DNA from: Hydractinia symbiolongicarpus
Lineage: Eukaryota; Cnidaria; Hydrozoa; Anthoathecata; Hydractiniidae
DNA: 64,000 nucleotides
Assembly: GCF_029227915.1 (NCBI RefSeq)
Contig: NC_079879.1
Coordinates: 34,042,501 to 34,106,500, forward strand
Reading direction: 5' to 3'
Shown: positions 47,027 to 57,800 of the stretch, one piece after another
Layout: every line of letters begins with the position of its first letter
How positions within the stretch are numbered: the stretch's first letter is position 1
Notes under the pieces: generated by a model
The model's input: only the letters and a program-made list of their open reading frames with translations
The model's database searches: none
Told to the model about the DNA's origin: nothing
Position numbers and translations under genes: made by a program

Positions 47027-47287
47027 TCATTTTGGTTTGGCGACTATACTTGCAGGTAACCATCCCTTTTTTACAGCCATTTCACGACTCGCCCTACCTG
47101 CAGCGAAGTACGCCACCATCTTAAGAACGTCATTGGTATCCAGTTTGGTAGATGGCCTCGTTATACCCAGGAATTTCTTACCTGCCATGGCATAGGCAAA
47201 GGTGAATGATAAATTCACAATAGTTTCGTACAACATGTCCAAAATATCCTTCTCTTTTGGGGTTACGTTTGCGTGAGGTGTTGCCAT
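47027..47287 (-). CDS. Polinton small protein, 86 aa, intact
   Basis: Open from ATG at 47287 to 47027. A weakly hydrophobic helix lies at about residues 25-40 (NLSFTFAYAMAGKKF). A second helix follows (VLKMVAYFAAGRASREM) and a basic C-terminus. There is no known motif. It is flanked by tightly packed Polinton genes in the same orientation. It is one of few uninterrupted frames in the element, which at this length may be chance. Confidence 0.6.
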   Translation of the reverse strand: MATPHANVTPKEKDILDMLYETIVNLSFTFAYAMAGKKFLGITRPSTKLDTNDVLKMVAYFAAGRASREMAVKKGWLPASIVAKPK

Positions 47288-47314
47288 TTATTTAGTGTCA
47301 ATTTTTGAAAAAAT

Positions 47315-47642
47315 TCAATGCATCTTGAAGATGTTAATCTGGGGTTGGGTTTTGCCTTTTTGGGGCTCAGGATGAGTCGCCGGCTTGTCCTCACCTCTAC
47401 CAAATCTGTACCATACCCCAACCCATATGGCAAGTACGGCTAAAGTACATGTATACATCCATTGACTTGCTACAACCTGCGGCAGGTTCTTGATCATCTG
47501 GTGAAGAACCTTTGCCCACGTTCTTCTGTAGGTTGGCCTTGTTCTTTCGGTTCCATTCAGCAAGTCTCTTTCCAGCAGCAACTCGACCCTCGTTCTTCTT
47601 AGTAATGACTCTCCCTTCTTGTTTTTGGTCTTCCCCACTCAT
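47315..47642 (-). pseudogene. Polinton single-pass membrane protein, frameshifted
   Basis: ATG at 47642: MSGEDQKQEGRVITKKNEG, a basic stretch (GKRLAEWNRKNKANLQK), then a frameshift near 47480. The neighbouring frame continues with a membrane helix (YTCTLAVLAIWVGVWYRFG) and a polar tail ending at 47315. The basic head plus a single helix resembles small virion proteins in layout only. The gene begins 7 bp after the stop of the 193 aa gene upstream. Confidence 0.5.
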
Positions 47643-47648
47643 TTTATG

Positions 47649-48230
47649 TTATAACACCGCCCGAGGTTCTTTCTTAGTCTCCGCCTCATTCTCCCTTTTC
47701 TTACCCATGTGTCTAGCCGTGTGTCCCGCTACCAAGATAGGCACCAAACACCTCCCAATGGTGCAGTACAAAAGGATCCCGAGAACTTTCATGGAGTCTC
47801 GGATAATAGGGTCTTCTTCGATATCTCGACGTAATTCATCTACATTGTCGATGTCGACGAAATTCCCAATCAAATTTGCATACAGGCTAATCACGTGAGT
47901 AGTCAACGCCTTGGCCGTCTTTTCCCCCTTTTTTTGGAGCTCACGTTGTACATACTCGGTTTGTACCTTGTCTATAGCCTCTTCTGGGGCCTTGTTGACA
48001 AACCCTTCTGTGCATTTTTTCGGCAAAAGGTGACCCTTGCCCTTATGTCGGGCCTCCTTCAATGTTTGGCGTTTATCGATGGGCTTCTCTACATGCTCAT
48101 AAGTTTCTGCAGAGGTGGCTTCATCGAATGCAATATCAGACATCTTTATTAATAGTCGTTTATAACGAAAAAGTACATAAGCGATCAGGACGTAGGATAG
48201 AAATATAGCTATATCCAGACACACCTCCAT
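47649..48230 (-). CDS. Polinton two-helix membrane protein, 193 aa, intact
   Basis: ATG at 48230 (one base separates it from the polymerase stop), stop at 47649. An N-terminal membrane helix (LDIAIFLSYVLIAYVLF) is followed by an acidic then basic middle (SAETYEHVEKPIDKRQ, ARHKGKGHL). A helical region comes next (QTEYVQRELQKKGEKTAKAL). A second hydrophobic segment near residue 150-170 (VLGILLYCTIGRCLVPILVA) precedes a Lys/Glu-rich tail. An internal ATG (MSDIAFDEA) could give a form lacking the first helix. The frame is uninterrupted although most neighbours are broken. Function is unknown. Confidence 0.65.
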   Translation of the reverse strand: MEVCLDIAIFLSYVLIAYVLFRYKRLLIKMSDIAFDEATSAETYEHVEKPIDKRQTLKEARHKGKGHLLPKKCTEGFVNKAPEEAIDKVQTEYVQRELQKKGEKTAKALTTHVISLYANLIGNFVDIDNVDELRRDIEEDPIIRDSMKVLGILLYCTIGRCLVPILVAGHTARHMGKKRENEAETKKEPRAVL

Positions 48231-48231
48231 T

Positions 48232-51200
48232 TTATTCCCTTAAAGACACCAGGAGGTAATGGCCATGGGCAAGTGTTGTAACTTGATCGGGTTGCACGAT
48301 ACGTTTATCATCCTCCCTGTTGTGTGCTAACTTGTTTACCTTTTGGGTATATAACTGATGGCGCTTGTTTTGAATAGACACTTGACTTCTGTAAATATCA
48401 ACGACACCTTCCAGACATCTTCGGTAATCGTCAAAAGTGATGGATTTTTTCGTATCGCATCTTTTAACGCCCTTGCCTTTGCAATCACCGCAATCTTTTG
48501 TAAGGCTCTTATAGAAATATAGCTTGGCCCTCAGGGTGATAAACTCGTTCATTATTTTCCCTGCAAGCTCGTCTTTCATGAGGCCTACGACCTTCTTATT
48601 TTTCCCTATGGGAAGAGGTCTTTTATCATCTGGATTATAGGCACTTGTGTCGAAGCGTGTCTCGACATCGTCCTTGATATCCCTGTAAAAGTCTTCCGTT
48701 CGTATATGGTACACAAAGCTGTCTGTGTCCATGTAGCAGAGCTGTAATTTGCTACCATATTTGGGCTGCATATAGTCATAATGGAACTCGTGCATCACCA
48801 TTTTTGACATATCCAATATAGCCTGTCCTATATACACAGGCTTGTTCATCTTCACCTTTGTTTTATCCTTCTCAACACCTACGTGGTGCTTACTAAACCG
48901 GTCTCCACCCTTGAAATTTGGCTTCATGATGAGTTTCATATACTTGTTCTCGTTGGTGACCAGCTGGATGCTGCAGTGATTCCTCATGTCCTCCATCGTC
49001 TTGCCAAATACGCTTAAATTCATCAGCTTGTAGAATTACTTTTGAAACTCGTTGCTGGCAGCCGTTCTCAGCCTAGTGTTGTGATCTATATACCCTTTAA
49101 GCCAGGGTTTCTGGTTGAACTGGATGACCCTGCGCACTCTCTTAAATTTAGGCCTATGCTTTATAGCCTCGTGAAGGGCTCTTATATGTACTACGTACTT
49201 TCGCTTGTTCTCCAAATTTAGTACCAATTTCTCGACCTTGTGGACCATAGTGCGCTCGGGTAGGAACGCAACTCATTATGTTTGACATGCAACTTCTCGG
49301 GGTATCCAAAATCTACCTCTAGGATATACCCATGCTTTTTGTCCATACCGATCTTCTCGATCCACTTTTCTGTAAATGCCTCGACGTTCGATACCCATTA
49401 GAAACCGTCCATTGACAGGTCTTGACGCATCGCCCACCCGTATAGGTTGTTGCTATCGAGGTACTGCAGGTAGGAGGATTTAACCTCTGCATCGTACTGG
49501 TCTCCCATGTACTTGTTATTCGCCTTGGCATACCGGTGTACAGCCTGGGTTATACCTCCTCGGATACCCTTCTCGAACATCAGGAGTATGTAGGGATCCG
49601 TAAGGAGCTTTAGCCTTATTCCGGTATACTTGAGTGCTGCTTTCCAGGCCAAGCCAGGTGCACTGTAAAAGTGGGCAGGATCAAGTTTGTAGTTTGTAAA
49701 ACAGATGTCCCGAAACGTTTCAGAAACGTCGGCTTTTAGCAGGACGTCCGTAGCGAGGTACACATCGTGGTAGTCGCCCATGGTGACTACATCACCTTCT
49801 GGAGTAATGACATTCTATACCTTTTTTGAATAGTCATATTTCTCATCACTGAACCCACTCATATTCAGCTTGCTGTAAAACGCCTCCTTTGGAGGTAGCT
49901 CCAACTCTTCGAATCACTGCCATCCATTCATATACTCGTACGGATACACGCCTTTTTGAAGCATCAGCTTGAAGGTATCATCCTTGTCGTTCCCGGATAA
50001 ACAGGTGTGCGTCGTAGCTGCTGAGATTATGGAAGATGACCGGGATATGGCTAGGTATTTTGTATGATAGGTTGGAGACCGCGTGCGCCGCACCCCTATA
50101 CAGTCCGGTATAGTGGCAATGGTCTCGAACTTTACGGCTATACTCGCAGTCGTTAAACGGCTTCGTGCAGATATGGCATTTAGATGCCTCGTCATGTTTA
50201 CTTTTTAGGACCTCCGTTAGAGGCAGCATGGGCTGCTGTGGGTAAGTATTGTAGAGACGTTTCACCTCGTCCTCTAGGTGGTCCACAAATCGTGTCACGC
50301 AGTCCTCGCTCCTGTATACTGTTAGTGGTTCCTGTACATCCCCATAGGCGAATTTGGAGTATGTGCACTATCCAGACGGTACATGCTTACTCAGCGTTTT
50401 GGTCTTCTTACCCCTTGTATCCTCCACTGGTATCAATAAGCTTTCGAAATCCGCATATATGGCAAAGAGTACTTTGAATTGCTGTTGGCCATCCCTATAG
50501 TATAGCCATTTTTCAGCTTCTGTTGGCATCGTGATTTTAACAGCCTCGTGGTCCTTGCAGTAGCCATGGTGCTTATCCCCTGTATCAACCGTGTTGAACC
50601 CCTGTAGGCAGTTCAGGCAGAAGGGCATTGTATTCCTATTCTTCGAAGTCTCCTTGCCTGGGAGCCTCAATAGACTTTTGACAGCTGTGTAGTAACTCTT
50701 CTTGTCATCTGTAAGAAGCAATAGATTCACCTGCTTCTTACGTCCGTTGTGCACCGATCGCCTCAGGATGTTAATCTTCTTCTCGTTATATATAGGACGT
50801 TTACTGCAATTCCCGGGTTATTCTCTTAGAATTTATATATGCTTTTGATACTTGTAGGGAACTCTATAACCTCCCAATTGTAGAGGTTTACGTAGGGTCT
50901 CAGCTTAGTGATTCTTCGGGGATCTTTTTTAATCTCTGTATGATGTAAGGATATTATAACAGCCCACCTGAAACAGTCCTCATCTTCATTTTTTGTGTTA
51001 ATAGCAGCCTTTTTCAAAGCTATCGATTTAGGTAGATCTATGTGCGAGGACACTCTCCTTAAGCACAGTTTATGAAAGTTTGCGTCAAGGTATAGGATTC
51101 GACTAATCGTGAATCCGCTTTGGGGCAGTGCCGGATGTTCCACATGTGTTTTGATTTGAGCAAACATCCTATCCAGCACCTCGTCGACATCGCTACCCTG

Positions 51201-51684
51201 GAATACTGAGGCGATATTACTATTGAAGGCCTTCTTCAACTCAATGTACACATCGTTAGCCTCCCCCGGGTTTTTTTCTTCTTCCACATAACCCATAGGG
51301 ACAACTGTATCTTTGCCGACCCCATATTTTCTACCTGGTCCTCAACCAATGTTTTGACGTTAATTCGCACCATCCCTAAATACCCATCTACGTCGGCTCC
51401 CCTTATGCCCGGAATGCAGAAACTTCGGAATGTCCTACGGAGACCATGCTTATGCTCCTGGGGCGTAAAATCTTGCCACGGCTGATCATATAGTTTTTGG
51501 ATATCTGTAAAATAGTCTTCCTCAGCCTCTTTTTCTACCTCGTCATGAAGCATAGGTTTCGCGCTGGCTGCCCCGTTAGATCCATCACCCTACGTTTAAA
51601 GGCTGTATAGCTCCTTTTGACCCTCTCCTTTATAGGTTTGGTGACAGCATCAACTAGCCTTGACTTGGGTTATCCCTTTGTCAT
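48232..51684 (-). pseudogene. Protein-primed family B DNA polymerase of the Polinton, broken
   Basis: A full-length but interrupted gene, ATG at 51684 and stop 48232-48234 (about 1,150 codons). Landmarks in order: an N-terminal region with CFRWAVIISLHH; exonuclease motif FAIYADFESLL; zinc knuckle CHICTKPF; FHNLSSYDAH (second exonuclease motif); palm motif A YLDSNNLYGWAM; motif B region NLSVFGKTMEDM; and motif C YMDTDSFVYH. Breaks include a TAA after four codons, frame changes near 51290, 50820, 50350, 49910 and 49250, and stops near 49400 and 49030. The enzyme copies the element from a terminal protein primer in functional relatives. Its start lies about 200 bp from, and divergent to, the UFL1 start codon. 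Confidence 0.9.
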
Positions 51685-51888
51685 GTTTACGTTTGTAAAA
51701 TTCTGGTATTTTCGCAATATTTGAAATTCAAATATTTAACCCGCGTCCAGGGCCCCAGGGCTCACTTTTTCTGGATGTCAGGAAAGTGGTCTGGATTTTA
51801 TAAAATTAAAAAATCGGTCTTCTCCACAGGACCTAAAACAAAAACATCACTGACTGAGAACAAAACACACGTTGATTTGTTTTTCAAT

Positions 51889-54800
51889 ATGGCAGCCAGC
51901 GATTGGGAAGAAATTAAAAGACTTGCAGCTGATTTCCAACGTGCACAACTGAGTTCTACCTCTCATAAACTTTCCGAAAGAAATTGCATTGAAATCGTAA
52001 ACAAATTAGTTGCGTTAGGATTAGTTGAAGTTATCTATACCACAGATGGCAAAGAATATCTTACGCCGAAACAGGTTGAAAGAGAAATAAGAGATGAGCT
52101 TATTGTTCATGGAGGTATTATGAGATGTTTTATTCTTATAATATTCTTTCGATCTCAAGATCGATATATGTACATATTTAACATGGCTAGCCTCACCAAT
52201 ATCGGGAGATATACCCTGTATATTATTTTAAGGAGGAATAACTATTAGGACGAGGGTGCCGATAAGCCGCATACGTCGTAAAAAGTGCGGACGTTTTCGG
52301 ACAAGTTCGGCGTTTTGAAAAAATTTGAGTATTCGCCCAAAACAACCCGCATAGTCCCAAACAATGCCTGAAAAGCAAACAAAAAAAACAAACAAACAGA
52401 CACAAATATGATTCAAAAAAACTATTAAAATTAAAATAAACTTACCATATGGTAGCGAAGTTCTTAAAAAAACTGTTTTTGATGGTTTTTGATAAAGTTA
52501 CTTTATAAATAACTTATATATAAACTTCATTAACTCCTTTCTCTTCAAGCGCCTTCTTCCCAAATATTGTCCACATGGTTTGTTACAAGGAAATGCATTT
52601 CGGGAATGTTCCAGGCGAGCTTGGGAAAGTGCGGGCGGTTTCGGGGGACAACCGTTAATTTTATTCTAAAACTTGCCCGAACTTGCCTGTATATATGCAG
52701 GCGTTTGCGGCTTATCAGCACCCTCTTCTATTAGGCTAGCTATATGATAGTCTAATGAGTCTATTTAAGTGATTTTTCTCCTAATTAGGCTATCAACATG
52801 GTTTTTGCTGCCTATCGCTGTTATGTTGCATAGTTGCAACTATTTTATTAGCTAAAAACATTCTATAAATTCTCCTTTTGATGGTCCAAATATATATTTT
52901 TTTATATATTGCGCTGAAGATATAGTGTTTAGTTTGTTTTGATTAAGAACGCATACGCTGTATTACAGCTCCTTTGTTTTACAATTGTTGCTTGTGGAAA
53001 ACGGTTAAATTTCTTTAAACATGATTGCACCTAAACAATCTATTTCTCGCCTAATAAGCTGATTTAAAAACTTTTGATATATATAATTTTTAATCCTGCA
53101 GAGCAAACTATACAAAATTTCGCTCAAACAAAAATGACTTCACAAGCAGTCAAACTGTGAAAAAAGATGGCGTGACTAGACATGGTTGATCATCATAAAA
53201 GAAGAAAATGAATCTCTTAAATAACAGATGGCCAGGAGCAATGGGACATGGGACTACCACTTTGTAAGATTCTTACTAAAAAAAGCTGTAAATGTAACTT
53301 AGCCTTATGTTACAGATCATTGTGAATGTGCACATGTAAAACTCTGACACTCTGGCTTTTTTTAATAAACATAGATCATGTCATTGCTACATGCAGTTAG
53401 ATTACACAAACAATGCATAAAATTTTCAAATGTAATTCAACAATTTATTTATGCTTTTGGTCACTGTTGACTGAAAGCAGAATTAAAAAATATTTTTCTC
53501 GCAAAAGGAAAAATACAAGGCATTCTATTTTACTTTAGCATAGGTGAGGACCTGAAAACAAAACAACAAAACAAAAGTTATTTCACAGATAACTTTTAAT
53601 ATTTAATTCAAACCCTGACATCATAAAACCGTAAATTGTTTGCATCTTGAGTGAAATTGAACATGAAAAATAATTGAAAATGAACTATTATATATAAATT
53701 ACTTCCTCACATAGTAATGACTAAATGCCCTGCATTTTTTGTTTCCTGACAAGTTAACCTGATATTTCAGAACAATGGTTACGAACATGGACCAAGGAAC
53801 ACAATCTTTAAAACAGTCCCGGTAACATATCAGATTTTTCTATTTATAAATGGATTTAAGAAAAATACCTTTGAGCCACCCACGTCTTGTTGCCTAAAGC
53901 TGTTAAAAATAGTTTAAAATAGTTCAAATAAAAACATATGGAGCAACAAAAGGCCTTTTGTGGTGCGTATGGCTGTCTGATAAAGACAACTGGCCAGTCC
54001 TGCTTTGGTGCTACTCAGTGCAAAATTGCAAGAACTTTTATTGGAGTCTGGCTTTTGCTATTGCACTCTGATTGGGATACTTTTCTTAGAGAATCTCTTT
54101 AAGTTTAAGAGCTGGAATTCAGTTTGTACATATAAGGATTTGGTTAATAAGGGTAAGGTAAGCTGTTTTGTCCATTTTTTCCCAAAAAAACCTTATTAGA
54201 TTGATTTTATGCTGAATGAAGAAGGAGAACGATGAAGTATTTAAAATTGATTAGGGTAACGAATATACTCCATACCACATTGTAAAAGATGAAGACAAAT
54301 TAAAAGAAATATACAGTAATTATAACTCTATAATGCCAAAAATAAACTTGGAGACTTATGAATAGGAGGAGGTTAATAACGGAAGAATATCTGAAGGCAT
54401 AGCAAGAAAGAAATATACAATGAATGGGCTGTTTAAAATAAAGAAGATATGCCAATTAATAATAAGCGAGTTAAGAGTGAATCGAACAGTTAGAAAGTTA
54501 ATAAGGTCGGAAATAAATTTAAAAAGGAAAAAAAGAGATCTCATGTTAATGAACAGAATTAAATTGATCATTCATCATATATATAAAGAAAAAAAAGAGG
54601 GTATGCAAGAAAAATTTGCAAAGTAGTTAAAGAGCTCAGAAATGAATGAAAGAAGAAAGTTTTTGGGAATTCAGCAGAAAATTGAATGGGAGAAAGAGGG
54701 AAATGGGGACACAAATGAGAGACAACAAAGTCAGACCCAGGGGATATAAAAAAAAGTGTTTACAAAACCTATAAGAGAAGAAAAATCAGAAAAATGGGTA

Positions 54801-57800
54801 GAACAAAATGTAATACAAAAAGTAGAGGATATTGTGAAAGAGTGAAACAAGCAAAAACCCAATAAAAATCAAGGTTGAAACAGTAAAGAAAGTGATAAAG
54901 ATGCTGAAAAGGAGAAAGGCTGGAGATTGTGAAGGGTGATGTACCGAAATGATAAAAGATGGAGGAAATTTCCTTCGATTTCACCACTTTTTTCATGAAA
55001 TGGTAAAATCGATATGGATACTGGCCTCAACCTCAACAGTGGGAAAAAATGCAAATTAAAATTATACACAAAAACAAAGGACGGAAAACATAAGAACAGC
55101 AGAGGGATATTAAGTATATAGGAAAGATTTTTAAAAAAATAGTATTACTAGAAATCTGGCTGAAATGGAAAGAATGAAAGGCTTTGTTTTTAGCAGAGAC
55201 AAGACAAAATATATGTTAATCAGGACAGGAAGGAAGTAACATACATCAAGGGAAGTTGCAATAGAAACAAGACAAGGTAAAATTAAAGGTACAGAAGAGT
55301 ATAAGTATTTAGGAAACTAGATTGGAAAAGAAGAAAGTGGAAAAGGAAATAGGTGAATTAGTGAAGTGTATAAAATAGAAAAAGAAGAGCTAGTAGGAAG
55401 CCTATCAACAGAAACTAGGCTGGTTTTGTTTAAACGGTTGTTAGTACCTTAACATACAATGGAGAATGTTGGACAGTAATATTAGAGCAGCAGATGGTAA
55501 GGCTGGAAAGGGTACAAGGTAAAATAGTGAAAAGATTAGTGAATCTACCTGAAACTACAGCTTACTTGGGATTGATGAAAGAACTTGGAATATAGACATA
55601 GAAAAAATGATTTGCTACCAGAGACTGATGTTGTGCCAAAACATGATGCCATCACTGATGTTTGATGTTTTGTTTTTTGCCAAGTTTATCCTCATCTGAT
55701 GATCAGATGAGGATAAACTTGGCAAGTGGGGGATAATAGATCAGTTAAGAAATGGACAAAATGGTTGGTACAAAGAAACAGAAAAGATTGCAAGAAAGAT
55801 GGGAGTGGAAAAGATGACAAAAACAGAGTGGAAAAAGAAAGTAAAGGGATGACTTGAAAAGAAACTAGAAGAGGAAAATGAGACCCCAAAGTGGACAAAA
55901 GTTCAAAAGAAAAAAGTACATAAGTAAAGCAAGAATAAAACAAGCAAGTCATACGATAAAAAGAAGATTGGAAATGATGGACATTGTACAACATGAAAAG
56001 AAATAAGACTTGTGGAGAAAAAGAATGTACAGAGCTTATAATCGAGTGTGAAATAATAAACTTGTTGGGGAAAAGAGATGTAGCAAAGGAATGGTCAAAG
56101 GAGACAAACAACCTTGGGAGAATGAGAGAAGCAAATAAACGGATTCAAAAGTACATTGAAAAAAGAGACAGAAGGAAAATGGAGCAGAAAGAATAGAAAA
56201 AAGAAAGAAAAGAAAAAAGGAAGAAAAAGAAAAAAAATTAAAAGAAAAAAAGAAAAGAGAAAAAAGAAGAAATTAACCGTGCATCTAGTCGACAACAAAG
56301 AAATCAATATATTGTATTAATATATAGTTTTATCTTTTTTGACTAGGAGCTTGAAACGGCAAAGTGGGTGCTTAAAGATTCAAAGATTATTAAAAAATCT
56401 TGTTCACATATTTCAAATTTTTAATTCCACCTTCCTTATTTTGACATTAAAAAGAACCTTCAACTTTTGAAAAATTAATTATTAAATAGTTCCACACTTT
56501 TTGCATACCAATGTGAGTTTTTTAGTACATTTTTTCTAGTCCAAAAAAAAATCGCTAAAATACTTTTTCTCATAAGGTAGTTTTGTATCGGATTGGCTTG
56601 GAATTTTTTTGATAACCTTTGTTTTGTAGAATTATGGTACAATAAATGCAAAGGTTTCTCTGATTTTTTTGAAAAATAGAGCAAAGTGACAGGGATCCAA
56701 ATGGCAATCTAACCATAAGCTTTAGTGTACATCCGATGTAAATATTCATAAGAACTAAAGAAGAAATCACTTATTCTCTTAGCAATTTGCCCTACGCTTT
56801 CTTTTCCTGTTTAATCTAAAAAGAGAAACTTTTTTTATAGGCCGTATCAATCTGGTGGATTTGCAGCAGGTTTGTGGACTTAAATTCTATTCTTTATCCC
56901 TCTCAGAAATTAAAAGTCAGGCTGTGTGTGTTCAATAGGATGCACTTTAATTTGTTTAGATTTTAAACATAGATTTATCTCACATTGAGAGCAAAGTGAA
57001 TGAGATTGTTCGAGGAGATCGTCATTTTAGTTTGGTTCAAGGGCAGTTACTAGATCGGTAGGTTTATGGTTATTGTTTACTCCTCCCTAATGATTTTCAT
57101 GGACAGGAAAGTAGCAATATTTTTGGAATTGTTTAAAATTTTGTAATTTTTTATTTGTTATTAAATTTTGTGGTAGTAACTATTGTTATTATTTCTTTAT
57201 TTTTCTATGTGAGTTTGAATAAAAAAATCAGAAGATATGCATTTTTTGTCTCAATCTTTTCACTCTAGGATATTTTGCAATTACTAAGATCTTGATTATA
57301 GTTTGGTAATATATCAAGGACTAATTTATTGATTGTGAATGAATGTTTTTATGAGATTTAAGTTTGCATATAAAAAGTTCATGGGATTTACCCTGAAAAC
57401 TCAGAATAGGAGTGAAGGTAGGTTGGGAATATAAGTGGATTACCTGCACTAGAAATTAAAATTTAATTTTATTTGTCTTTAATCTTTAGTGATTATCTGG
57501 ATCGAACAGCTGAAGAAATAAATGAAGCTCTTCAAGAAGCAGGCCAAGTTGCTATTGCTGATCTAGCAAAGACTTTCAACCTACCAATTGAATTTTTGTT
57601 GTCTGTATGTATATATACTATACTAAAATTATTAAAAATATGAGATATATTATATTTTATAGATGTATTTATATATATTAGTAGTGCATGTTTTAAATTT
57701 AGCAGTTATTCTTATCATTTTATTTGAAAATGTGATCATGTAGAAAATCAATGAATATTGGGCATACTTGCTTATTGTGTCTTGGTGATTGTTAGGTTCC

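Larger units (their letters stand above)
38206..51684. mobile_element. Decayed Maverick/Polinton element (coding extent)
   Basis: A compact block of about 18 genes with a hallmark Polinton set: protein-primed DNA polymerase B, retroviral-type integrase, FtsK/A32-type packaging ATPase, major capsid protein and capsid-associated proteins. Genes are packed with spacings of one to a few bases, unlike the intron-rich host genes. Most long genes carry stops and frameshifts, so this copy is not functional. No adenovirus-type protease was recognised. Terminal inverted repeats and the target duplication were not found, so the ends given are those of the outermost genes. Confidence 0.93.

Noticed and set aside
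38206-51684. Alternative genetic code or programmed readthrough in the Polinton
   Set aside because: The in-frame stops are of all three kinds and sit at positions that would be different amino acids, and frameshifts accompany them. Ordinary decay explains this.
37453-51888. Terminal inverted repeats of the Polinton
   Set aside because: Comparing the flanks by eye found no matching inverted sequence. The repeats may be deleted or outside the stretches compared. A self-alignment of 37-52 kb would decide.
55692-56307. - strand frames rich in Phe/Leu/Ser
   Set aside because: They are the complement of purine-rich LINE remnant sequence, not membrane proteins.
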